From Neisseria flavescens (GTDB lineage Bacteria; Pseudomonadota; Gammaproteobacteria; Burkholderiales; Neisseriaceae): 64,000 bases of DNA. A program made the translations under genes and the position numbers. Positions 1 through 7,319 of this stretch are shown in pieces. The notes under the pieces are model-generated. The model ran no database searches and was not told the DNA's origin. It was given only the letters and a program-made list of their open reading frames with translations. The DNA is taken from assembly GCF_005221285.1 (NCBI RefSeq), contig NZ_CP039886.1:868001-932000 (forward strand). The letters run 5' to 3'. Each line of letters opens with the position of its first letter. Positions within the stretch are counted from its first letter, which is position 1.

Positions 1-348
1 ACCTTCGGTCAGTTGCTCATGAAACAGCGTAAACGAAGCAACAATGGGTAAAAACAGCGAGAGGCGTTGCGCCGCATCTGATTTGACGATACCTGCCGCA
101 TCTACGGATTTACCCATAATGACAAACACGGTTGGCAGCAAAATGCCCAAGGCCACAAAAAGCCACCAAGTCGGCAAAAATACCTGCGGATTGCTCAAAT
201 CAGGCTTTAACACCAGCATGGTCAAAGTGACGGCAACGATGTAGTTCACCGCTACCGCCTGCTCGATATTGATTTTTTGCTTGCGTGCCACTTTCAACAA
301 TACGGAAACCAACACGCTGCAAACGATACTTGCCAATAAATATGCCAT
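1..348 (-). CDS. EamA/DMT-type transporter, 5' part only
   Basis: This is the first 116 codons of a multi-spanning inner membrane protein that runs off the window edge. It begins MAYLLASIVCSVLVSVLLKV and shows several hydrophobic helices with short charged turns, including a segment around VDAAGIVKSDAAQRLSLFLP, in the style of drug/metabolite exporters of the EamA fold. The ATG at 348 lies three bases after the stop codon of the upstream J-like gene, so the two are almost certainly co-transcribed and translationally coupled. The substrate cannot be predicted. The family assignment rests on the helix pattern and general resemblance, not on a specific motif. Confidence 0.6.
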   Translation of the reverse strand, partial: MAYLLASIVCSVLVSVLLKVARKQKINIEQAVAVNYIVAVTLTMLVLKPDLSNPQVFLPTWWLFVALGILLPTVFVIMGKSVDAAGIVKSDAAQRLSLFLPIVASFTLFHEQLTEG

Positions 349-351
349 GCT

Positions 352-939
352 TTAAAACCATCCTTGAGTAGAAACGGGCTTATCTTCATTCAGTTTAATC
401 AGTCCGATGACTACACGGTAAATAAACCAAATGGCAGTTACCAACAAAATCAGCCAACCAATTAAGATCAGTGTAGTAAAAGTTCCCAAAACCGTACCCA
501 CTAAAGACACCCAAAATGTCTTAATCAAATAATCGATATGGCTGGCGTAAATACTGCCTTGAGCCTCATCGCGTTTAACATACGCCATGATCACACCGAC
601 AACGGGGGTAAACAAAATCAATAAACCCACAGCATATGTCACATAAGCGATAAAAACATAGTTTTTCACGTCAGAGCTGGGCGTGTTAACCACATTTGTC
701 GCCATATTAGTGAAGTTGTTGGTATTGGTTTCCTGACGCTCGTACTGCATAGCCGCATCATAAGCTAACCGTTTTTCCGGATGAGACAATACTTCAAACG
801 CCTGCCCGATGGCTTTAAACCGCTCCTCATCTTTCTGAATATCCGGATTGGCCACCAATTTGCCGTAAGCCTCACGGATAACGTTGATATCAGCATCCTG
901 AGATACACCCAAGATTTCGTATAAATTCACTTGTTCCAT
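352..939 (-). CDS. Membrane protein with N-terminal degenerate J domain
   Basis: The protein has 195 residues. Residues 1-65 read as a DnaJ-type J domain (LYEILGVSQDAD, then REAYGKL, then FKAIGQAFEVLSHPEKRLAYD). The invariant HPD tripeptide that stimulates DnaK is replaced by NPD at residues 31-33. A linker rich in Asn and Thr follows. Residues about 90-180 hold two or more membrane helices, in the style of small DUF4870-like domains. It sits between ybaK (15 bases upstream) and an EamA-type transporter (3 bases downstream). Loss of the His makes classical Hsp70 co-chaperone activity doubtful, so the J fold may act only as a docking module. Its function is unknown. Confidence 0.8.
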   Translation of the reverse strand: MEQVNLYEILGVSQDADINVIREAYGKLVANPDIQKDEERFKAIGQAFEVLSHPEKRLAYDAAMQYERQETNTNNFTNMATNVVNTPSSDVKNYVFIAYVTYAVGLLILFTPVVGVIMAYVKRDEAQGSIYASHIDYLIKTFWVSLVGTVLGTFTTLILIGWLILLVTAIWFIYRVVIGLIKLNEDKPVSTQGWF

Positions 940-954
940 CTGTATTCCCCTCCT

Positions 955-1440
955 TTACGCGTCCACTGCAACATGAACATTTTGCGGATTGAGCGTCCGC
1001 AGGTTTTCAGGCTTCATGCCTACGATAAACCCACGTTTGCCGCCATTGATAAAAATTTCATCCAAAGCCCAAATGCTTTCTTCCACATAAACCGGCAACG
1101 CGGTTTTCATACCGAACGGCGACGTACCGCCGACCAAATATCCTGTCCATTTCGCCGCCTGATCCGCTGTTGCCGGCTCGATGTGTTTCAAGCCCAGTTC
1201 ACGCGCCAGATTGCGGGTGGAAATATGTTTGTCGCCGTGCATTAAAACAACCAAACCTTTTTTATGCTCATCCTGCAAGACAATCGTTTTGATGACCTGA
1301 TGCTCGGGCTTGCCCGTACATTCGGCAAAATGCGCCGTACCGCCGTGTTCTTCATACGCGTAAACATAAGGGACAAAATCGATTTTCTTACTGCGTAAAA
1401 AGCGTACTGCCTGTGTAACCGGATATTCTGCTTTACTCAT
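955..1440 (-). CDS. ybaK: Cys-tRNA(Pro)/Cys-tRNA deacylase YbaK
   Basis: The 161-residue protein matches the YbaK/EbsC trans-editing family, which hydrolyses Cys-tRNA(Pro) made in error by prolyl-tRNA synthetase. Visible family features are the N-terminal TQAVRFLRSKKIDF segment, the block around KTIVLQDEHKKGLVVLMHGD, and the conserved glycine-rich stretch GYLVGGTSPFGMKTALPVY, which forms the substrate pocket in this family. The length is normal. It is the first gene of a probable three-gene minus-strand operon with the J-like membrane protein and the transporter. A divergent gene, ridA, starts about 100 bases away. Confidence 0.9.
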   Translation of the reverse strand: MSKAEYPVTQAVRFLRSKKIDFVPYVYAYEEHGGTAHFAECTGKPEHQVIKTIVLQDEHKKGLVVLMHGDKHISTRNLARELGLKHIEPATADQAAKWTGYLVGGTSPFGMKTALPVYVEESIWALDEIFINGGKRGFIVGMKPENLRTLNPQNVHVAVDA

Positions 1441-1538
1441 GGTCGCTTTCCGCCATCCTTTTCAGACGGCCCCTCTTAAATGTGGAACGTAAACAGTCGC
1501 AATGTTACCATACCTTCTTTTTGAAATCAGGAGACAAC

Positions 1539-1892
1539 ATGGACATCTGCTATCTTGGTACAAGCAAACGCTATTCGGAAGCCGTCGTAGCCAACGGCTT
1601 GGTTTTCCTCTCCGGCATGGTTCCCGAAAATCCTGAAGCCGATGCCAAAGCGCAAACTGAAAATGTTTTGGCGCAAATCGATTCATGGCTCGCACAATGC
1701 CAATCCGACAAAGCCCATATTTTAGAAGCCACCATCTATCTGCCCGATATGAACGACTACGCCGCCATGAACGAAGCCTGGGACGCATGGACAGCACCTG
1801 AACGCGCTCCCGCCCGTGCCTGCGTAGAGGCGAAACTTGCTTCGCCCGACTGGAAGGTTGAAATCAAAATTACCGCCCTTCAAATCAAATAA
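1539..1892 (+). CDS. RidA/YjgF family protein
   Basis: The ATG at 1539 is chosen because AGGAGA lies just upstream at 1529-1534 and because the protein then begins at the family N-terminus, MDICYLGTSKRYSEAVVANG. At 117 residues it has the normal size for the RidA/YER057c/UK114 fold. Members deaminate reactive enamine/imine intermediates made by PLP enzymes. Conserved elements are the VFLSGMVPE strand, the helix with QTENVLAQIDSWL, and a C-terminal arginine-containing block (APARACVEAKLASPDWKVEI). It looks closer to the YoaB-like subgroup than to canonical RidA. It is transcribed alone, with a DUS-pair hairpin downstream. Confidence 0.85.
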   Translation: MDICYLGTSKRYSEAVVANGLVFLSGMVPENPEADAKAQTENVLAQIDSWLAQCQSDKAHILEATIYLPDMNDYAAMNEAWDAWTAPERAPARACVEAKLASPDWKVEIKITALQIK

Positions 1893-1904
1893 AGCACAAA
1901 TATC

Positions 1905-1962
1905 AGGCCGTCTGAAAACGCCGCTTCAATCAAGCACTCGTAGTTTTTCAGACGGCCTTTAT
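1905..1962 (+). terminator. DUS-pair hairpin after ridA
   Basis: AGGCCGTCTGAAAA at 1905-1918 is mirrored by its reverse complement at 1945-1958, followed by a short T-rich tract. The loop is long (26 bases). It separates ridA from ttcA. Confidence 0.6.
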
Positions 1963-2020
1963 TCTTTTGCGGTACAATACCGCCCTTAAATTTTTCTATT
2001 ATTTCAAAGCACAAACAGCC

Positions 2021-2980
2021 ATGTCCAAAAAAACCAAGCAAGAATTAGAAAACAACAAACTCAGCAAACGCCTGCGCCACGCCGTCGGCGATGCCATTAA
2101 CGATTTCAATATGATCGAGCCGGGCGACAAAATCATGGTCTGCCTCTCAGGCGGCAAAGACAGCTACGCCCTTTTAGACATTCTACGCCAGCTACAAGCC
2201 AGTGCGCCGATTGATTTTGAACTGGTCGCCGTCAATCTCGACCAAAAACAACCGGGCTTCCCTGAAGAAGTATTACCGACCTATCTCGAAAGCATCGGCG
2301 TTCCCTACAAAATCGTTGAAGAAGACACTTATTCCACAGTTAAACGCGTATTGGAAGAGGGCAAAACGACTTGCTCGCTGTGCAGTCGCTTGCGCCGAGG
2401 CATCCTCTATCGCACTGCAAAAGAATTGGGCTGCACCAAAATCGCCTTGGGACACCACCGCGACGACATCCTCGCTACCATGTTCCTGAATATGTTTTAC
2501 GGCGGCAAACTCAAAGCCATGCCGCCCAAACTGGTAAGCGATAACGGTGAACACATCGTCATCCGTCCTCTGGCGTATGTCAAAGAGAAGGACTTGATCA
2601 AATACGCCGAGCTGAAGCAATTCCCAATTATTCCGTGCAACCTCTGCGGCTCTCAGCCCAACCTGCAACGCCAAGTCATCGGCGATATGTTGCGCGACTG
2701 GGACAAACGCTTCCCCGGCCGTATCGAGTCTATGTTCTCTGCCCTGCAAAACGTCGTTCCATCGCATTTGGCCGATACCGAACTTTTCGACTTTGTCAGC
2801 TTGGAACGCGGTCAAAGCCTGAAACACGGCGGCGACTTGGCGTTTGACAGCGAAAAAATGCCGGAACGTTTCTCCGACGGCAGCGAAGAAGACGAAAGCG
2901 AAATCAAAATCGAACCGCAAAAAGCCGAACGCAAAGTCATCAATATTTTGGCAAACAAACCCAAAACCTGCGGCATGTAA
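2021..2980 (+). CDS. ttcA: tRNA 2-thiocytidine synthase TtcA
   Basis: TtcA thiolates cytidine 32 of certain tRNAs using ATP and an iron-sulphur cluster. The 319-residue reading from ATG 2021 (MSKKTKQELENNKLSKRL) shows the PP-loop SGGKDS near residue 44 and the family's two paired-cysteine sites, CSLC (in TTCSLCSRLRRG) and CNLC (in PCNLCGSQPN). The block KIALGHHRDDILATMFLNMFYGG is also diagnostic. An in-frame upstream extension to 1967 overlaps the DUS region and lacks family homology, so it is not used. The C-terminal tail is acidic (EEDESEIKIE) and ends in a typical KPKTCGM. Confidence 0.95.
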   Translation: MSKKTKQELENNKLSKRLRHAVGDAINDFNMIEPGDKIMVCLSGGKDSYALLDILRQLQASAPIDFELVAVNLDQKQPGFPEEVLPTYLESIGVPYKIVEEDTYSTVKRVLEEGKTTCSLCSRLRRGILYRTAKELGCTKIALGHHRDDILATMFLNMFYGGKLKAMPPKLVSDNGEHIVIRPLAYVKEKDLIKYAELKQFPIIPCNLCGSQPNLQRQVIGDMLRDWDKRFPGRIESMFSALQNVVPSHLADTELFDFVSLERGQSLKHGGDLAFDSEKMPERFSDGSEEDESEIKIEPQKAERKVINILANKPKTCGM

Positions 2981-2993
2981 CGGCGTTTAAACG

Positions 2994-3037
2994 TTCAGAC
3001 GGCCTTTCGGTAGCTATTGACTGAAAGGCCGTCTGAA
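2994..3037. terminator. Inverted DUS pair after ttcA
   Basis: TTCAGACGGCCTTTC (2994-3008) and GAAAGGCCGTCTGAA (3023-3037) form a 15-bp stem with a 14-base loop just after the ttcA stop. There is no strong T tract, so termination efficiency is uncertain. Confidence 0.55.
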
Positions 3038-3139
3038 TATTTAGGCATATTTTCATTTTCTTGCATAAACCTTTATCGCAATCCGGCAAAACGCCCTCAT
3101 AATACCGCCGTTGTCCACCCCTCAATCAAAAGGAAAACC

Positions 3140-3628
3140 ATGACCACCATTCTGATTATCCTCGGCTTGATCGCCATCGCTGTCGGTATTCTGGGAACGA
3201 TTTACCCTGCCTTGCCCGGACTGGGTTTGATGTTTGGTGGCGCATGGCTATTGGGTTATGCCGGCGATTATCAAGTGTTTGGCTCGGGTACGCTAACCTT
3301 TTTGGCCATCGTTGCCGTATTCGGCACTGCGATGGACTATGTGGCGGGTGCATTGGGTGCAAAATATACCGGCGCAAGTAAAACCGCGGTTTGGGGTGCG
3401 TTTATCGGCGGTATCGTCGGCGCATTCTTCTCTATTCCCGGCTTGTTGCTCGGCCCGTTGACCGGCGCGGCCATCGGCGAATTTATCGCACGCAAAGACA
3501 CATGGCAGGCAGGCAAAGTCGGTATTGGTACGTTTATCGGCTTCATCATCGGTACTGTGGCCAAAATCGGCTGCGCATTGACCATCGCACTGACCATCCT
3601 GTTTGTTTGGTTAGCCTCATTCTTCTAA
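3140..3628 (+). CDS. DUF456 family membrane protein
   Basis: The gene encodes a 162-residue, strongly hydrophobic inner membrane protein. The ATG at 3140 follows AAGGAAAA, and the product starts MTTILIILGLIAIAVGILGT. It contains glycine-rich helices and repeated GGIVGAFF/GPLTGAAIGEF motifs typical of DUF456 proteins, which form small helical bundles of unknown function. The longer reading from 3017 would translate through a DUS region and is rejected. The gene stands alone and converges on the SEC-C protein gene, with a shared bidirectional terminator between them. No biochemical role can be given. Confidence 0.8.
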   Translation: MTTILIILGLIAIAVGILGTIYPALPGLGLMFGGAWLLGYAGDYQVFGSGTLTFLAIVAVFGTAMDYVAGALGAKYTGASKTAVWGAFIGGIVGAFFSIPGLLLGPLTGAAIGEFIARKDTWQAGKVGIGTFIGFIIGTVAKIGCALTIALTILFVWLASFF

Positions 3629-3640
3629 ACAAAAAACATT

Positions 3641-3677
3641 AAAGGCCGTCTGAATTCCAAGCATTCAGACGGCCTTT
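3641..3677. terminator. Bidirectional DUS-pair terminator
   Basis: AAAGGCCGTCTGAAT (3641-3655) pairs with ATTCAGACGGCCTTT (3663-3677) across a 7-base loop, and T runs lie on both flanks. It lies between the converging DUF456 and SEC-C genes. Confidence 0.8.
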
Positions 3678-3689
3678 TTATTTCATGGT

Positions 3690-4349
3690 TTATTTGCCGC
3701 AGCAGGCTTTGTACTTTTTACCGCTGCCACATGGGCAAGGATCATTGCGACCCACTTTTTCGCCTTCACGACGTACGGTTTGCGGCTTATTGATGATGGC
3801 CTGCCAGTACCAGTAAATATCAAGCAGGACATGCGGCAAGTCAGATTCCAGCTGGGTCAGCTCTTTTTCATTCAGATGCAAGATGACTTCGCCGTTTTCC
3901 TCATCGTCATAGATACCGCCCAAAGCCATAATCGGATAGAACAGATCTTCAAATTCTTCCTGATCGACGGCTTCAAACCAATCGGTAGGCACAATATCCA
4001 GTGCGTAAAGATAGGCGTTACACCAAGTGTAGAAATCCGGATTGCCGGCTTCATCTTCATAAAACCACAAATCAGGCAGAATTTTTTCATTGAGCTTCAT
4101 GCGCATATCGGCGGCCATTGCCATGACCAAACGTTCGATTTCGGTGCGCTCTTTGGCATCAAACAAAGATTCCTCACCCAAAATCTCAGGCAGCCAGTTG
4201 GTCGGGTTCAAAGCATCCGGACCGCTCAATAACGCCATCATGAAACCTTGAACCTCATCACAACGCATGGTGTTGTGGGCTTCGGATTTGGCATCCAGCA
4301 ATTCCATCAAGCGGCTGCGTGCCACTTCATCAAAAGTCAGTATTTGCAT
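3690..4349 (-). CDS. UPF0149/YecA-like protein with SEC-C zinc motif
   Basis: The 219-residue protein has an acidic, helical N-terminal domain of the UPF0149/YgfB-YecA type (FMMALLSGPDALNPTNWLPEILGE). It ends in the SEC-C metal-binding motif GRNDPCPCGSGKKYKACCGK, with the four zinc ligands in the expected C-x-C...C-C/H arrangement. SEC-C tails are found on SecA and on many uncharacterised proteins, where they may mediate ribosome or translocase contact. The role of this protein is unknown. It has its own terminator on the 3' side and a poorly defined promoter near 4360. Confidence 0.85.
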   Translation of the reverse strand: MQILTFDEVARSRLMELLDAKSEAHNTMRCDEVQGFMMALLSGPDALNPTNWLPEILGEESLFDAKERTEIERLVMAMAADMRMKLNEKILPDLWFYEDEAGNPDFYTWCNAYLYALDIVPTDWFEAVDQEEFEDLFYPIMALGGIYDDEENGEVILHLNEKELTQLESDLPHVLLDIYWYWQAIINKPQTVRREGEKVGRNDPCPCGSGKKYKACCGK

Positions 4350-4383
4350 TTTTGTTCCTTAAAATAAAATCGTATTATTGTTT

Positions 4384-5184
4384 TCAGACGGCCTGGGCAT
4401 GAATACGTTGCCGCATTTGTTCAAACAGGCAAACCGTCGCCGCCATCGCGACATTCAAGGATTCGGTTTGTCCCAACATGGGAATTTTGACACAGGCATC
4501 GGCCTTCTCTTTTACCGTTTCGCTCACGCCGCTGCCTTCGTTGCCAAACACCCAAGCACAAGTTTGACTGAGGTCCATCTCATACAAACCGATATTGCGA
4601 CCGCCCAAGGCGGTTGCCCAAATTTGATGCTGATACGTTTCCATCCAAGCAGATAATTCCACTCGACTGAAAATAGACAGCAGAAAATGCGCCCCCATCC
4701 CCGCTCGCAACACTTTGGGCGACCAGATATCCACTGAATCATTGCCGCACACGATTTGCCTGACTCCGGCCGCTGCCGCGCTGCGCAAAATCGTGCCTGC
4801 ATTGCCGGGGTCTTGTACCCGCTCCAATACCACGCAATCGCCGTCTGAAGGCAAACCTGCCTGTTTCGGAATATCAATCCAAGTCATCACATCATCGGCA
4901 TCGCTCAGACTGGTGATTTTAGATAGCGCTTCGTTACCGACCCAAGTAATCAATCCCTCATCCAACTGCGCCGTAATTTCTTGAATTTCAGGATGTTGCT
5001 GTTTCTTTTCAGGCAGATAAACCTGCTTGGGCGTACCACCGCTTTGCAAATAAGATTGCAGCAGATGTACGCCTTCCAATACGGTTTCGCCGCTTTCACG
5101 CCTTGCTTTGGCCTGCGTCAGCAGACGGAATAAATGTTTGAGCTGTTCGTTTTGAGCAGAGGTAATCAGTTTCATGGAGCGCAT
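4384..5184 (-). CDS. TrmH/SpoU family RNA methyltransferase
   Basis: This is a 2'-O-ribose RNA methyltransferase of the SPOUT class. The N-terminal substrate-binding part carries ETVLEGVHLLQSYL. The catalytic knot shows the three usual motifs: VLERVQDPGNAGTILRSAAAAGV, WVFGNEGSGVS, and a final IPMLGQTESLNVAMAATVCLFE. An alternative ATG at 5175 (MKLITSAQNEQ) is equally plausible and perhaps better by homology. The exact rRNA or tRNA target cannot be told from sequence. A DUS overlaps the 3' end of the gene, so its terminal codons are part of the uptake signal. Confidence 0.88.
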   Translation of the reverse strand: MRSMKLITSAQNEQLKHLFRLLTQAKARRESGETVLEGVHLLQSYLQSGGTPKQVYLPEKKQQHPEIQEITAQLDEGLITWVGNEALSKITSLSDADDVMTWIDIPKQAGLPSDGDCVVLERVQDPGNAGTILRSAAAAGVRQIVCGNDSVDIWSPKVLRAGMGAHFLLSIFSRVELSAWMETYQHQIWATALGGRNIGLYEMDLSQTCAWVFGNEGSGVSETVKEKADACVKIPMLGQTESLNVAMAATVCLFEQMRQRIHAQAV

Positions 5185-5248
5185 TATAACTGTTTTGACT
5201 TCGTTGAAGCTATGCTTTCAGACGGCCTGACTATTTTGCTTCGAAAAT

Positions 5249-5279
5249 AAAAAAACCTTGCAATGAAGCAAGGGTTTTG
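5249..5279 (-). terminator. Terminator of the rpoE-rseA operon
   Basis: On the minus strand AAAACCCTTGC, a short loop and GCAAGGTTTT form a stem with one bulge. A run of T residues follows. It lies just past the rseA stop at 5294. Confidence 0.8.
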
Positions 5280-5293
5280 CATGATTTCATTTT

Positions 5294-5842
5294 TTACTGC
5301 ACAACAGTCTGCTGCTCATTTTTTTGCTCAATGCGGACAGTCGGACGGTTTTCAAGTTTGCCGTCTTTTGCCGCATTCGGCACAACAGTCTCGCCAGGCT
5401 CGGAAGCTGCTTTATCACTAGGCGTATCGCTTACCGGAATAATATTTTGGACAGGCTGAACATTAGACTTCTCTGCAACCGGCATAGCGCCACGAGAAGT
5501 TTGCGGTGTAAATTGCCATACAGCAACAGCAATTGCACACACGCTGGCAGCAGCCGCGAAGAATTTGAAGAAGCCGCTATTGGCCGCTTCGCGCTGAGCA
5601 TATTTTTCCTGTTTGCCTTCAGCCTCGGTTTGAGGCACTGTAAATGCTTTGCTTTGCATGGTTTCACCGGCAACACTCGCCGCTGCACTCTGACGGATAC
5701 AGTCGCCGATAATGTGGTACTCATGCCAAGCGCGCAAGGCTTCCTCGTCTGCCAATACGGCATCCGGCATCTCATCAGTCAATGCTTCACCGTCCATCAA
5801 TGCAGACACATACTCCAATGCTTTATTTGTTTTATCATTCAT
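5294..5842 (-). CDS. rseA: RseA-like anti-sigma factor (membrane)
   Basis: This is the anti-sigma partner of the adjacent sigma factor. The start is placed at ATG 5842 because AAAGGTGG lies eight bases upstream, inside the end of rpoE; the five-base gap between genes implies coupled translation. Residues 1-55 match the RseA N-terminal sigma-binding domain (YVSALMDGEALTDE, then LRAWHEYHIIGDCIRQ). A single membrane helix near residues 90-108 (FFKFFAAAASVCAIAVAVW) separates it from a Pro/Ser/Glu-rich periplasmic tail. This is the architecture expected for regulated intramembrane proteolysis. No rseB or mucD-like gene follows, so the operon is a minimal two-gene version. Confidence 0.85.
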   Translation of the reverse strand: MNDKTNKALEYVSALMDGEALTDEMPDAVLADEEALRAWHEYHIIGDCIRQSAAASVAGETMQSKAFTVPQTEAEGKQEKYAQREAANSGFFKFFAAAASVCAIAVAVWQFTPQTSRGAMPVAEKSNVQPVQNIIPVSDTPSDKAASEPGETVVPNAAKDGKLENRPTVRIEQKNEQQTVVQ

Positions 5843-5847
5843 TTTTA

Positions 5848-6447
5848 TTACCACCTTTGTTCTTCAGAAGTATCCAACAGCGGCCGCAAATCTTTTGCAA
5901 TCAGTTCACGCGCTCTGAAAATACGCGAACGTACAGTACCTATCGGACAATCCACTATCCGAGCTATTTCTTCGTAAGACAAGCCATCCATTTCCCTAAG
6001 CGTAATGGCTTGACACATATCGTCCGGCAGTTGCGCAATGCTTGCTTCGACGGTCTGCAAGATTTCCCAATTCATCATTTCAGCTTCCGGCGTATGGTAA
6101 TCCGCAATCTGATCGGTTAAATCAAGAACATCTCCATCCTCATTGGCTGCTTCCGAACTGACAAAAAACTGGCGACCCGAAGTGGTCAGAAAATTCTTTG
6201 CCGTATTGATACCGATACGGTACAGCCATGTATAAAATGCACTCTCACCGCGAAAATTAACCAGCGCACGATAAGCCCTAATCATTGCCTCTTGGGTTAC
6301 ATCGTGCACTTCATGCTCATCCTGAATAAAACGGGAAATCAGTCTGTTTAGCCGACGCTGATACTTGGACATCAGCATCTCGAATGCCTTATGGTCACCT
6401 TTCTGCGCGCGCTCCACCAAAACTTGATCTATTTGGCGATCGTTCAT
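5848..6447 (-). CDS. rpoE: RNA polymerase sigma-E (RpoE/AlgU type)
   Basis: This 199-residue ECF sigma factor is close to enterobacterial RpoE and Pseudomonas AlgU. Region 2 shows VLVERAQKGDHKAFEMLM and FRGESAFYTWLYRIGINTAKN. Region 4 shows ITLREMDGLSYEEIARIVDC followed by PIGTVRSRIFRARELI. The start is ATG 6447, with AAAGG seven bases upstream; the TTG six bases earlier is less likely. It would direct RNA polymerase to envelope-stress promoters when RseA is cleaved. A sigma-E-like promoter lies upstream at 6509-6536, suggesting autoregulation. Pathogenic neisseriae are better known for a different ECF factor, so this one is worth comparing across the genus. Confidence 0.93.
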   Translation of the reverse strand: MNDRQIDQVLVERAQKGDHKAFEMLMSKYQRRLNRLISRFIQDEHEVHDVTQEAMIRAYRALVNFRGESAFYTWLYRIGINTAKNFLTTSGRQFFVSSEAANEDGDVLDLTDQIADYHTPEAEMMNWEILQTVEASIAQLPDDMCQAITLREMDGLSYEEIARIVDCPIGTVRSRIFRARELIAKDLRPLLDTSEEQRW

Positions 6448-6508
6448 ACCCAACCTTTAATCGTTTTACTGCTTTAAACCAAAAATAGTAAAGCGTGCTG
6501 TGCACAAT

Positions 6509-6536
6509 AAAGACAGCATCGCTTTGAAATAGTTCC
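6509..6536 (-). promoter_or_regulatory. Sigma-E-type promoter of rpoE-rseA
   Basis: Reading the minus strand, GGAACTA (6536-6530) is followed after 15 bases by GTCTTT (6514-6509). This fits the GAACTT - N16/17 - TCTgA pattern known for RpoE/AlgU promoters, with one or two mismatches. It lies about 60 bases before the rpoE start, where an autoregulatory promoter is expected. Confidence 0.65.
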
Positions 6537-6557
6537 ACAAGATTACATTCCCGTTAG

Positions 6558-6591
6558 GCTTTCAGGCTGCCTTTGCAGGCAGCCTGAAAGC
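6558..6591 (-). terminator. Terminator built from Kingella-dialect DUS
   Basis: GCTTTCAGGCTGCCT (6558-6572) and AGGCAGCCTGAAAGC (6577-6591) form a perfect 15-bp stem with a 4-base loop, right after the lipoprotein gene. Both arms contain AGGCAGCCTGAA, the uptake 12-mer I recall for Kingella, not the Neisseria form seen in nearly every other paired hairpin in this window. Confidence 0.85.
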
Positions 6592-6603
6592 GGTAAAGCC
6601 GGA

Positions 6604-6963
6604 CTAATCGTGCTGGCATTGCTCGTAGATTTTGTTTTCGGGAAAAATATCGTTCCGCCACACATACCAGCCTTTTTTGCGCACACAGGCATCGGCTTCC
6701 CGGCCTCCGCCCGCTATGGGGTTGTAGCCGCAGGCGTACATATCATCGTCTTTTCTTTTATCCCTTAGCCCCATTTGCCTTAACATTTCTCGCTGCCTTT
6801 CTATGCTCTCACCTGGGGGGATATGAATGTCAGGATAAATTTTCCTTTCGTTGCACAATTTCCAGTCTAGGGCGGCATCAGGCGGTAGTCTGAACCCTTC
6901 AAAAGTGCAGCCTGCCGCTAGGGTGGACAGACCTAAGGCCAATACGGTTGCGGTTTTCATCAT
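6604..6963 (-). CDS. Small cysteine-rich lipoprotein, unknown function
   Basis: The 119-residue product has a clear lipoprotein signal: MMKTATVLALGLSTLAAGC with lipobox LAAGC, so the mature protein starts at Cys19. The mature part has four or five further cysteines and the pattern DMYACGYNP...ADACVRKKGWYVW. I associate this CGY-then-C-then-KG pattern with small lipoproteins placed behind secreted toxin genes, but this is from memory and not proven. It starts one base after the stop of a truncated reading frame (7203-6965), and its terminator has Kingella-type DUS. Both facts suggest an imported toxin/immunity-like remnant. It may be an orphan immunity protein. Confidence 0.75.
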   Translation of the reverse strand: MMKTATVLALGLSTLAAGCTFEGFRLPPDAALDWKLCNERKIYPDIHIPPGESIERQREMLRQMGLRDKRKDDDMYACGYNPIAGGGREADACVRKKGWYVWRNDIFPENKIYEQCQHD

Positions 6964-6964
6964 G

Positions 6965-7203
6965 TTTACTTCTCCTGTTTGCTGGGTTGCGGATTAAGGT
7001 AGTCGTAGATACGCTTGGTTTTCGGCATCACGCCGATATCTTCTTCTGTACGGTAGCCGTCTTTGACGCATTGCTTGTTGCCGATACCGTGGCAGTTGTG
7101 CGGCGAGCTACCGGGGCCGAATATATCTACCCAATGGCGAAGCCGTGATTTGTGTCGGGTATTGGTTTCGGTGGTGGTCGGGTTATAGCCGATGATTCTC
7201 CCT
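6965..7203 (-). pseudogene. 3' remnant of an unknown gene upstream of the lipoprotein
   Basis: Reading the minus strand from just after a TAA near 7204, an open frame of about 78 codons runs to a TAA at 6965-6967. It begins GRIIGYNPTTTETNTRHK, continues HWVDIFGPGSSPHNCHGIGN and ends YDYLNPQPSKQEK. It has no credible start codon near its 5' end (the first in-frame ATG is 50 codons in). It therefore looks like the tail of a longer protein cut off by a recombination event. Its last codons hold AGGAGAAG, which serves as the ribosome site of the lipoprotein gene. I do not recognise the family. The sequence upstream (7205-7320) is AT-rich and featureless. Confidence 0.6.
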
Positions 7204-7319
7204 TAATCGCAAAAGTTTATTCGTGTAGATGCTCTAATATAAGCTGTATTGCTTATTATACCTACACTTAGTACAAGTAGTTAAATTACTAATACTTACT
7301 AAATTTAAAGTTTGCCTCT

